Assembly (NCBI GenBank): GCA_947165405.1
Contig: CAMVAG010000042.1
Coordinates: 1 to 12,697 of the forward strand
Reading direction: 5' to 3'
Origin: an uncultured Selenomonadales bacterium
Lineage (GTDB): Bacteria; Bacillota; Negativicutes; Selenomonadales; Selenomonadaceae
DNA: 12,697 bases
Shown: positions 5,318 through 12,697 of the stretch, in pieces
Layout: each line of letters starts with the position of its first letter
How positions within the stretch are numbered: the first letter of the stretch is position 1
Translations under genes and position numbers: made by a program
The notes under the pieces: generated by a model
Told to the model about the DNA's origin: nothing
Database searches by the model: none
What the model saw: the letters and a program-made list of their open reading frames with translations, nothing else

Positions 5318-8300
5318 GTGTTGAAAGTTTTAAAAATTCTCGGCGGCGCATTGATTGTACTTGCACTGGGCGGCGGGCTTTACATAAATTCACAGCGAAC
5401 GGCAATTATCGAAAATGCTTTGACTAAGGCGGAAGAAATTGCCTCCAAAACTTTGGGCGTGCCCGTAAAAATCGGCAGCGTCGACTTCAACGACATAAAC
5501 CTCCTCGACCGCAACAAGAACAGCGACATAACAGTTAATGACATTGAAATTTTTGATAAGCACGACGAATTGATTGCCCGCGTCGAAACGGCGGAAGTTA
5601 ATTTTAAATTGTTCGCCTTGACGGAGGATCCCGTTGCCGCCCTCGACGAAATTAAACTCGACGGCGCGACGGTCAACCTCAAACAACGCGAAAATGATTC
5701 TTGGAACGTCAACGACATCAAGCTTGAGAGCGAGGGCGAATCGACTTTCGGCGCGAAAGTTTTTTTGACACGCGGCACCGTCAATGCCGACTTCGACGGG
5801 AAAAATATTTCGGTTGAAGAAATTTCGGGCGAGGCGGACTGCGCTGACATGAACGCAATCCCCGCCAAAGTCAATGCAAAAACTCTCGGCGCACTCGTCA
5901 CGGCTTCGGGCACGGTCAGCATGAATCAGCAAGTTATAAATGCCGAAGTCGATAAAATTTTTTTTGACAAAATCCTTCCCTATTTGCCCGCCGATAAAAT
6001 TCCCGAAGACGTAGAAATTTTGGGCGGCGCGGCTGAAAATTTTTCATTGCACCTCTTGCACCGCGACGACACTTTGACTTATCTCGGCTCGACGACAATC
6101 AAAGATGCGGCAGTTAAAGTTGAACGAACCGACGTTGAAAATATCAACGGCAACATAACTTTCAACGAACGCGAAATTATTTTGGACGCGGCGGCAACGG
6201 CGAACGGTCAATACGCTCTGGCAAGCGGCAAAGTTCGTCTCGATACCGACGAAATTTTTTTTGACATCTTCGCCGAAAGTGACGGCTTCACGCCCGCCGC
6301 GATTATCAGCGACATAGGAATCGACGGCTCGGCAAATGTTCGCGCTCACCTCGTCGGCACCGCCAAAAATCCTCAAGTCGACGCCGAAATTTATTCCGAT
6401 TGGCTCGGCTACGAAAATCTTTCCGCGCAAAACATTTCAACCAAATTCCGTTACGTCGGCGAAATGATTTACCTTAGCGACACGCGCGCAAATGTTTTCG
6501 GCGGCAACGTCACGGGCACGGCGGAAATCAAGACGGCAGATTTTTCTTTTAATGCGCACGTCAAAGCGAACGGTCTCGACGCGGCGACCCTTTGTGAATT
6601 CGGCGGCTCGGATAAAATCGTCAACGGAAAAATTTTCGCGGATGTCGGAATCAACGGCAACTCTTCCGAACCTGCACGGCTTAAAATTTACGGCAACGCG
6701 GGCGCAACCGGGCTTGATTTCGAAGGTCTTTACGTCAACGACGCGAACGCATCTTTTTATTTCAGCGACGACGACTTGACGATTGACTACTTGAACGCGA
6801 ACCTCCCCAACAGAGGCACGCTCGGCTTGGAAGGCACAATCAACGACATAACAGAACTTAATTTGAATTTTTACGGCGCGCACGTCGATATGTCTCTCTT
6901 GAAAAAATTTAACGACGCCCTCGACATGAGCGGGCTTGCAGACTTCAAGGGGACTGTTCGCGGCGACGCCGATAATCCCAACGTGACTTTGCAACTTTCC
7001 GCCATCGACAACTCCAAACGCGAGGGCGAACGCTTCAAAGGAAAATTTTTTAAGCAGCCCTTCGATTCGATTCAGCTTGCGGCTTCGGGCAGTCTCGACG
7101 GCGTCAACATAGACAAATTCGATTTGGAAAAAGACGGGCAAGTTAAATGGACGGTTGTCGAGGGCAACGTCGGCTTGACGGGCGAAAAGAAAATCAATCT
7201 TCAACTCGACACGACGACCGTCCGCGCAGAAGATATTGCCGCACTCGTCGCGCCCGACCAACCGATAACCGGCAACGTCTCCAACACCGTCAAAATCACC
7301 GGCACAATCGATAACCCGCAAGTCGCCGGCAATATCAAATTCAATCGCGGCTCCTATCGCGGCATTCTCCTAAGCGGCATGACGGGCGATTATTTTTTGG
7401 AAGGCGATATCCTCCGCCTGCAAGATTTTGAAATCACTTCGCCGATGGTCGACATGGTTTTGAACGGCACGATTAACAAGAACACGCGGGTTATGGATTT
7501 CGTCGTCGCGGGCAAGGACATTCGCCTCGAACGTTTTCAAAGCAAGCTTCCCGAAAATTACGTCGCCGAAGGTCACACGACTTTTGAAGGAATTATTCAA
7601 GGCACGCCCGACGTTCCGATTTTCGACGGCGAACTCAAGGCGGAAGAAATTCATTTGAACGGCGTCGCTTTGAAAAATCTTTACGGGCACATTTCGACGA
7701 ACGGCATGAACGTTTATCTCGACGATTTTCACTTCAGCGGCGAGGAGGGCGGCTCTTGTCAAATACAAGTCAGCACGAACCTCGACAGCGAGGCAATCAG
7801 CGGCGAACTCAATTTGACGGGCACAAGCATTGCCAACCTTTGCACGATTTTTAATCGGAAGAACGATTTAATCGACGGCGCACTTGACAGCAAAATTTTA
7901 GTGAGCGGCACCTTGAGCAAACCGCAAGGCTCCCTCGAAGGCTACATTCTCAAAGGGACGCTCGCCGGTCACGACATTCACGACATATCCCTCAACGTGA
8001 GGCTGCTTAACAATATCATTTTCGTCAATCGCTTCGAAGGCAAGCAGGGCGATAAGGGCACGCTCAATCTTAGCGGCTCGGCAAAACTCGGCGGCGAACT
8101 CGATTTGAAATTGGCTGCCAAAGAAATTGAACTCGGCATGTTAAGCAAGGCGGCGGGCTACGATTGGGAAATGGTCGGCACGTCGAATATCGCTGCGAAA
8201 GTTTCCGGCACAATGGATAATCCTTTTGCCGAATTGGTCTTGACGGCGACGGGCGGCATTAAAGGTTCGACCTTCGACCTCCTGCAAGGACATTTCCTCT

Positions 8301-9718
8301 TGAAAGATTGGCGCGTCAACGTCGAACAATTAATCGTTCAGCGTGAACTCGGCGGAAAAATTTACGGCGCAAGTGCCGAAGGTTTCATTCCGTTGAAAGC
8401 TATCACTGCGAAAAGCAAAGAGAATCTTCCCGACGACGAACAGCTGAATTTAATCGTTTCACTCGACGGCGCGGATTTATCTTTGTTGCCCGTCTTGAGC
8501 AGTTACGTAGCGTGGGGTATCGGCGACCTCGACGGCTCCGTTAAAATCACGGGCACGGCCGCTCATCCTCAAGTCAACGGGAAAATTTCTCTCAACGACG
8601 GCTCGATTAAAGTCAAGAGCATGAAGTCTTTGATTGAGCACATAAATATTTCTTTGGCGTTTAAGGGCGAACGCTTCGACGTGGAAAATTTTTCGGGCAA
8701 TATCGGCGCGGGCACTTTTGCTTTGACGGGCGGCTTGAGTTTCGCCGGCTTGGATCTCACCGATTATAATTTCGACCTCGCGGCGGTTGACCTCGACATT
8801 AACAGCGATTTTTACAAAGGACTTTTGAACGCGAACTTCAACTTCAGCGAAAAGCAACACATGCATTGGAAGATGCCTTGTCTTTCGGGGAAAGTCGACT
8901 TCGACAAATGCCGCTTCAGCATTCCCGACATCCCCGACGACGATACTCCGCTCCCGAATATTCTCCTCGACGTGTCGATTAATCTCGGCGATAAAGTTCA
9001 TTTCTACAGCTCGCGGCTTTACGATATGTACTTCACGGGCAATGCGCACTTCGGCGGCATGATAAACAATCCGAAAACTTCGGGAACAATCACAGTTAAA
9101 CGCGGCGGCACCTTGACTTATTTGGAATCAGTGTTTAATATTCGGGAGGGCGAAGCGCACTTTAATCAAGTCGGTACATTCATGCCGACGTTGCACTTCC
9201 GCGCCGAAACAAAAATCGAACGAACAAAAATTTTCCTAACTGTCAACGGCCCGCCCGGTAAGATGACTTTCAAATTGACTTCAAGCCCGGAAATGACCGA
9301 GACGGAAATTTTGCGGCTCCTCACTTTGCGCAGCTCTTACGAAAACGGCGGCGGCAATTTGACGGCGGAAGACGCTTTGGCTATCGGCTTGCAAATGACG
9401 GTTATTGCAGAGATTGAAGACGCCTTGAAACGCTCACTGGGCATAGACCAGCTGAAAGTTTCCAGAGGCTCCGGCTCCATGTTCGAAAAACACACTCCCG
9501 CCGACCAAAACGCCAACGAGCGCGACAAAAAAGATTACAACTTCACAATCGGCAAATATATCGGCGACCAATTCATGGTTCGCTACACTCACGGCTTCGG
9601 CAGCCACAAAGTCAATCGTTACGGCATTCAATACGACTTCAACGACAATATCGGCTTGACCGTTGAGCGCGAGGGCAAAGATTATATCTTCAGCGTCGAG
9701 GCGCGATTTAAATTTTAG
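5318..9718 (+). CDS. tamB: TamB/AsmA-like inter-membrane lipid transport protein
   Basis: This 1466-residue protein should form a long lipid-binding beta-groove spanning the periplasm, anchored in the inner membrane and docking on an Omp85 protein. The N-terminus is a single hydrophobic anchor (about 5-22) followed by the AsmA/TamB start motif ASKTLGVPVKIGSVDF (42-57). The body is almost entirely beta-strand, with a recurring G(T)xxxNP turn about every 100 residues (347, 447, 549, 662, 762, 864, 964, 1079, 1247). The last 370 or so residues match the TamB C-terminal domain (DUF490), with LTSSPEMTETEILRLLTL (1320-1337) and strands ending in Phe (SVEARFKF). E. coli TamB has 1259 residues, so this one is longer. 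The bamA-type gene follows after 35 bases, the usual TamB-Omp85 pairing. In V. parvula tamB mutations suppress mla defects, implying opposite lipid flow. The start is GTG. Confidence 0.93.
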   Translation: MLKVLKILGGALIVLALGGGLYINSQRTAIIENALTKAEEIASKTLGVPVKIGSVDFNDINLLDRNKNSDITVNDIEIFDKHDELIARVETAEVNFKLFALTEDPVAALDEIKLDGATVNLKQRENDSWNVNDIKLESEGESTFGAKVFLTRGTVNADFDGKNISVEEISGEADCADMNAIPAKVNAKTLGALVTASGTVSMNQQVINAEVDKIFFDKILPYLPADKIPEDVEILGGAAENFSLHLLHRDDTLTYLGSTTIKDAAVKVERTDVENINGNITFNEREIILDAAATANGQYALASGKVRLDTDEIFFDIFAESDGFTPAAIISDIGIDGSANVRAHLVGTAKNPQVDAEIYSDWLGYENLSAQNISTKFRYVGEMIYLSDTRANVFGGNVTGTAEIKTADFSFNAHVKANGLDAATLCEFGGSDKIVNGKIFADVGINGNSSEPARLKIYGNAGATGLDFEGLYVNDANASFYFSDDDLTIDYLNANLPNRGTLGLEGTINDITELNLNFYGAHVDMSLLKKFNDALDMSGLADFKGTVRGDADNPNVTLQLSAIDNSKREGERFKGKFFKQPFDSIQLAASGSLDGVNIDKFDLEKDGQVKWTVVEGNVGLTGEKKINLQLDTTTVRAEDIAALVAPDQPITGNVSNTVKITGTIDNPQVAGNIKFNRGSYRGILLSGMTGDYFLEGDILRLQDFEITSPMVDMVLNGTINKNTRVMDFVVAGKDIRLERFQSKLPENYVAEGHTTFEGIIQGTPDVPIFDGELKAEEIHLNGVALKNLYGHISTNGMNVYLDDFHFSGEEGGSCQIQVSTNLDSEAISGELNLTGTSIANLCTIFNRKNDLIDGALDSKILVSGTLSKPQGSLEGYILKGTLAGHDIHDISLNVRLLNNIIFVNRFEGKQGDKGTLNLSGSAKLGGELDLKLAAKEIELGMLSKAAGYDWEMVGTSNIAAKVSGTMDNPFAELVLTATGGIKGSTFDLLQGHFLLKDWRVNVEQLIVQRELGGKIYGASAEGFIPLKAITAKSKENLPDDEQLNLIVSLDGADLSLLPVLSSYVAWGIGDLDGSVKITGTAAHPQVNGKISLNDGSIKVKSMKSLIEHINISLAFKGERFDVENFSGNIGAGTFALTGGLSFAGLDLTDYNFDLAAVDLDINSDFYKGLLNANFNFSEKQHMHWKMPCLSGKVDFDKCRFSIPDIPDDDTPLPNILLDVSINLGDKVHFYSSRLYDMYFTGNAHFGGMINNPKTSGTITVKRGGTLTYLESVFNIREGEAHFNQVGTFMPTLHFRAETKIERTKIFLTVNGPPGKMTFKLTSSPEMTETEILRLLTLRSSYENGGGNLTAEDALAIGLQMTVIAEIEDALKRSLGIDQLKVSRGSGSMFEKHTPADQNANERDKKDYNFTIGKYIGDQFMVRYTHGFGSHKVNRYGIQYDFNDNIGLTVEREGKDYIFSVEARFKF

Positions 9719-9723
9719 TTTTA

Positions 9724-9737
9724 AGCTTTGAGCTTTG
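9724..9737 (+). repeat. Two tandem copies of the heptamer AGCTTTG before bamA
   Basis: AGCTTTG occurs at 9724-9730 and 9731-9737, immediately before the GAGGAG ribosome site of the next gene. It is a different heptamer from AATTGGG, but also fills an operon junction. With only two copies, chance is possible. Confidence 0.6.
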
Positions 9738-9753
9738 AGAGGAGACATCACTA

Positions 9754-11814
9754 TTGAAAGCTAAAAAATTTTTGCGAAGGAACCGAATGCCGTTAATCGC
9801 GGCGATGGCTTTGCCGTTCGTATTCGGTTTCACGCCGGGCGAGGCAGACCCCGCACAATCTTCCACAGTAAGTCAGCCTTTTGAAGATAAAAAGGATGTT
9901 CCCGCCGAAGTCGAAGTGGTTGACCCCGAACAGTCTAAGGTTAAACCTCAACCTTTCGAGACAACCGCTCCCGAACCTTCGACAACGCAACCGACGGAGG
10001 AAACTCAACAGACGGAACAACCTGCCGAAAAAGAAGACGACACTTCAAAGATTGACACGTCTAACGTCGAGACAAAGGAACCGGAATCGCCGACAAACGA
10101 GACGAGCGAACCTGTCCCCGAACCCTATCGTTCGCAAGTGGACACGACAATCCTTGAGTACATGAAACAATTCGAGGGCAAGACGATTGTCGATATTGAG
10201 TTCGAGGGCGCGAGCGAGGCGACTCTTCCGACCGTCAAAGTTGCTGTCCTTGAAAACGTCGGCGACACTTTCAGCGCGGCGGCGGCTCTTCGCGACAGAA
10301 ATGCTCTTGTCAACACCGGCTATTTCTACGAGGCCTATCAGACTTTCGAGGAAATTCCCGAAGGCATCGTTATAACTTTCCACGTCCTCGAAAATCCGAT
10401 TCTCAAAGACATTGTCTACACCGGCAACACGCTCTACACCAAAGAAGAACTTGATAACATCATGACCCTAAAGAAGGGCGAAATTTTAAACAACAACACC
10501 CTGCACGACAACATCGCGGCGATTCAAGAGGATTACCGCAACGAAGGCTTTATCCTCATGAAAGTGACCGATATGAACATCGACAAGGAAGGCGTCCTCA
10601 CGCTCCGAATCAACGAGGGCATTTTGGAAGGCTACGCCGTCAAAGGCAACAAGAAGACCAAAGACAAAGTTATCCTGCGCGAAATGCGTCAAGAGGTCGG
10701 CACGCCTTTCAATGCAAAATTGGCGCGGCGCAGCATGCAACGTGTTTACAATCTCGGCTTCTTCGAGGATGTCAACATAAAAATGAATCCCGGCGTTGAG
10801 CCCAATGCTGTTGTTATGGAAATCAACGTCAAGGAAAAACGCACGGGCACTTTCGGTATCGGCGCGGGCTATTCGACTTCCGACGGCATTATCGGCATGG
10901 TCAGCGTAAGTGATACGAACTTTCGCGGGCGCGGCGACACGATTGCCATAATGTATGAAAAGAGCGGCGACGAGACCGACGCTCACGGCTACAGCTTTAC
11001 TTATCGCCACCCGTGGATTGACCGTCACGAGACCGCAATCAGATTGCAAATTTACAATCGCACCTACTCTTACAACGACTACGATACCAGAGGACATTTC
11101 AAAGAAGAATACATGCGCAAATATTCCGGCGGCGAAATCACGGTGAGCAGACCCGTCAGCGAATATTCGACGAACTTTATCACCTTCCGCAACCGCCGCG
11201 ATAAATATGTTCGCCACGTCGACAGCGGCAATGTCGGACGCCGCGATACTCCCGAATGGAAAAAATGGCGTCATGATAATTTCGGCTTGACGCGCTCCAT
11301 TACCCTCGAACACGTCACCGACACCCGCGATAATATTTATAACCCGACGACGGGCAACAAAGTTAATCTTTCTTTGGAAGTGGGAAGCTTCGGCGGCGAC
11401 TTCAACTTTCAAAAGGTATCGATTGAACACCAGCACTATCGCCCTGCCGGCGATCACAATCAAGTTTGGGCAGTGCGCGGCATGTACGGCTACGGGCGCG
11501 GCGACTTGACCGAATTCAACCAATTCAGGCTCGGCGGACAAGGCTCTCTGCGCGGCTATCGCGACGACCAATTTCGCGGCAACAGATTGATTGTCGGCTC
11601 GTTGGAATATCGTTTCCCGCTCTACAAAAAAATTCAAGGCGCACTCTTTGCTGACTTCGGCGGCGTGTGGGATACGGGCTTGAGACCTCGAAACCTCAAA
11701 GGCTCTTACGGCTTCGGCGTGTCGATGAATACTCCGATGGGTCCGTTGCGTTTGGATTACGGACGCGGCTCTCAAGGCGGCAGATTCCATTTCACGGTAG
11801 GCACTTCATTCTGA
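9754..11814 (+). CDS. bamA: Omp85-family outer-membrane assembly protein (BamA/TamA type) with three POTRA domains
   Basis: This 686-residue barrel should insert outer-membrane proteins and probably anchors TamB. A signal peptide (1-31) precedes an acidic linker of about 100 residues (31-130) rich in Pro, Thr and Glu. Three POTRA domains follow (about 143-213, 215-289, 290-361), the last with KGNKKTKDKVILREM and YNLGFFEDVNI. The barrel (about 365-686) contains FRGRGD (390-395), the family lid motif as LRGY (599-602) in GGQGSLRGYRDDQFRGN, FADFGGVWD (632-640) and a terminal Phe. E. coli BamA has five POTRAs and TamA has three, but TamA is mostly proteobacterial, so a BamA serving TamB is more likely. 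Start TTG 9754 has a GAGGAG site and a basic N-terminus; ATG 9787 is an alternative with GAAGGAA only four bases away. It is the last gene before the terminator. Confidence 0.9.
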   Translation: MKAKKFLRRNRMPLIAAMALPFVFGFTPGEADPAQSSTVSQPFEDKKDVPAEVEVVDPEQSKVKPQPFETTAPEPSTTQPTEETQQTEQPAEKEDDTSKIDTSNVETKEPESPTNETSEPVPEPYRSQVDTTILEYMKQFEGKTIVDIEFEGASEATLPTVKVAVLENVGDTFSAAAALRDRNALVNTGYFYEAYQTFEEIPEGIVITFHVLENPILKDIVYTGNTLYTKEELDNIMTLKKGEILNNNTLHDNIAAIQEDYRNEGFILMKVTDMNIDKEGVLTLRINEGILEGYAVKGNKKTKDKVILREMRQEVGTPFNAKLARRSMQRVYNLGFFEDVNIKMNPGVEPNAVVMEINVKEKRTGTFGIGAGYSTSDGIIGMVSVSDTNFRGRGDTIAIMYEKSGDETDAHGYSFTYRHPWIDRHETAIRLQIYNRTYSYNDYDTRGHFKEEYMRKYSGGEITVSRPVSEYSTNFITFRNRRDKYVRHVDSGNVGRRDTPEWKKWRHDNFGLTRSITLEHVTDTRDNIYNPTTGNKVNLSLEVGSFGGDFNFQKVSIEHQHYRPAGDHNQVWAVRGMYGYGRGDLTEFNQFRLGGQGSLRGYRDDQFRGNRLIVGSLEYRFPLYKKIQGALFADFGGVWDTGLRPRNLKGSYGFGVSMNTPMGPLRLDYGRGSQGGRFHFTVGTSF

Positions 11815-11823
11815 AAAAAAATC

Positions 11824-11853
11824 GCTCGTCGATAAACGGCGGGCATTTTTTTT
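11824..11853 (+). terminator. Rho-independent terminator ending the mla-bamA operon
   Basis: GCTCGTCG (11824-11831) pairs over all eight positions (two G-U pairs) with CGGCGGGC (11837-11844) around the loop ATAAA. Eight T residues follow at 11846-11853. Eight A residues (11814-11821) stand just before the stem, so the element could also work on the opposite strand. It begins ten bases after the bamA stop. Confidence 0.9.
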
Positions 11854-11879
11854 ACAAAATATTTCTGCGTGAGGAAACG

Positions 11880-11908
11880 TTGATTATAAATCTTTTGTAT
11901 GATAAGAT
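11880..11908 (+). promoter_or_regulatory. Candidate promoter for accC
   Basis: TTGATT (11880-11885) and TAAGAT (11903-11908) are 17 bases apart, with four or five of six matches each to the vegetative -35 and -10 consensus. An overlapping TATGAT (11898-11903) matches better but is too close to the -35. A start near 11915 would give a leader of about 34 bases. Some promoter is expected here because a strong terminator lies upstream, but the exact boxes are uncertain. Confidence 0.4.
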
Positions 11909-11930
11909 AATCGCACAGAAGATTTTTTTT
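11888..11930 (+). terminator. AT-rich inverted repeat with T-run before accC (second terminator or regulatory site)
   Basis: AAATCTTTTGT (11888-11898) pairs over 11 positions (one G-U) with ACAGAAGATTT (11915-11925) around a 16-base loop, and the T-run continues to 11930. This has the shape of an intrinsic terminator but with a weak stem. It overlaps the candidate promoter, so it would form only in transcripts reading through from bamA, or it could be a protein-binding palindrome at the DNA level. Confidence 0.45.
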
Positions 11931-11948
11931 ATGCTGGGAGGAAAAGCC

Positions 11949-12697
11949 ATGATTAGGAGAATTCTCATTGCGAACCGCGGCGAGATTGCCGTGCGTGTCA
12001 TTCGCACCTGCCAAGAGCTCGGCATTGAGACGGTTGCGATTTATTCGGACGCCGATAAGGAGGCTCTTCATACGCAACTGGCTGACGTTCGCTATCGTGT
12101 CGGCACGGAGGACGCCTTCGACAGCTACCTCAACCGCGAGGCGATTATCGACGCGGCAAAGACTACCGAAGTCGATGCAGTTCATCCCGGCTACGGTTTC
12201 TTGTCGGAGGACGCCGATTTTGCTCAAATGGTCGTCGACGCCGGCATGACTTGGATTGGCCCTTTGCCCGAAACGATTAAACTTGTCGGCGACAAAGACG
12301 CGGCGCGCAACTCAATGATTCCTTCGGGCATTCCCATGGCGAAAGGTTCCGAGCCTTTGACCGATAACGAAATGGCACTTAAAGCGGCGATGGAAGTCAG
12401 CTACCCCGTCATTTTGAAACCGGTATCGGGCGGCGGCGGCAAGGGCATGTTTATCGCGCACAACGAGGAGGAACTTCGCCACGCATTGGGTATCGTCGAC
12501 GTTGAGCATAACAGATTTTATTTCGAGCATTACATTGAACGTTCGCGGCACATTGAAGTTCAAGTCGTGGCAGATAATTTCGGCAGCGTGATTCATTTGG
12601 GCGAGCGCGAATGTTCGATTCAACGACGCAATCAAAAACTTTTGGAGGAGTCGCCGTCGATAGCTTTAACGCCCGAAATGCGCGAGCGCGTCGGCAA
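11949..12697 (+). CDS. accC: Biotin carboxylase subunit of acetyl-CoA carboxylase (partial, 3' end outside window)
   Basis: The first 249 codons are present and the frame is open to the window edge; the family is normally about 450 residues. The enzyme uses ATP and bicarbonate to carboxylate biotin on its carrier protein, the first half of malonyl-CoA synthesis. Visible signatures: ILIANRGEIAVRVIRT (5-20), HPGYGFLSE (79-87), GDK with K116, the glycine-rich ATP loop SGGGGKGM (160-167) after K157, RHIEVQV (200-206), and ERECSIQRRNQK (219-230). Compared with E. coli AccC as I recall it, the segment between the glycine loop and RHIEVQV is about six residues shorter. GGAGG at 11937-11941, seven bases before the ATG, supports the start. 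accB often precedes accC but is not upstream here. A pyruvate or other acyl-CoA carboxylase subunit remains possible without the downstream genes. Confidence 0.88.
   Translation, partial: MIRRILIANRGEIAVRVIRTCQELGIETVAIYSDADKEALHTQLADVRYRVGTEDAFDSYLNREAIIDAAKTTEVDAVHPGYGFLSEDADFAQMVVDAGMTWIGPLPETIKLVGDKDAARNSMIPSGIPMAKGSEPLTDNEMALKAAMEVSYPVILKPVSGGGGKGMFIAHNEEELRHALGIVDVEHNRFYFEHYIERSRHIEVQVVADNFGSVIHLGERECSIQRRNQKLLEESPSIALTPEMRERVG

Noticed and set aside
6437..7321. 294-codon open frame on the - strand opposite tamB
   Set aside because: It is opposite a well-supported TamB repeat region, with no domain I recognise and a composition expected for an antisense shadow.
10486..11790. 434-codon open frame on the - strand opposite bamA
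   Set aside because: It lies wholly opposite an unmistakable Omp85 barrel, resembles no known family, and is explained by G/C-rich third codon positions of the + strand gene removing stops from the antisense frame.

Overview
The window looks like chromosome from a diderm Firmicute of the class Negativicutes (the Selenomonas/Veillonella type). I infer this from gene content: an MlaD fused to a C-terminal outer-membrane barrel, TamB beside a three-POTRA Omp85 protein, and Firmicute-style strong Shine-Dalgarno sites in DNA of roughly 45-50 % G+C. No rRNA or marker gene in the window confirms it. Every gene is on the + strand and coding density is high; no gap exceeds 300 bases, and the longest (11815-11948) is 134 bases.

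Region 1 (2-11814) reads as one envelope-biogenesis operon: mlaF, fic, mlaD, a lipoprotein membrane-fusion protein, a TolC-like outer-membrane channel, tamB and an Omp85/BamA-type gene. Junctions are 8 to 96 bases and I see no convincing terminator until 11824-11853. The promoter, and probably mlaE, lie upstream of the window. MlaF powers a lipid transporter whose MlaD looks like a one-piece bridge: inner-membrane anchor, MCE domain, about 190 residues of mostly helix, then a barrel. MlaA and MlaC are absent here, as in the minimal MlaEFD system described in Veillonella parvula. TamB, a second lipid conduit thought to work in the opposite direction to Mla, is encoded with its likely Omp85 partner. 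The fusion protein and TolC channel would make a trans-envelope duct, but no inner-membrane pump is encoded with them here.

The surprise is a Fic AMP-transferase gene between mlaF and mlaD. It closely resembles the class III, self-inhibited Fic protein of Neisseria meningitidis, including the C-terminal inhibitory motif and both tyrosines that I recall as automodification sites. It has no separate antitoxin and no visible promoter of its own.

Three operon junctions carry 7-bp tandem repeats: 2701-2721, overlapping the translation start region of the fusion-protein gene; 5221-5296, arranged as a long hairpin; and 9724-9737.

Region 2 (11815-12697) starts with a good intrinsic terminator. A second AT-rich inverted repeat with a T-run follows, overlapping a weak candidate promoter. 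Then comes the first 249 codons of a biotin carboxylase (accC), cut by the window end. Fatty-acid synthesis therefore sits next to outer-membrane lipid transport, but apparently as a separate transcription unit.
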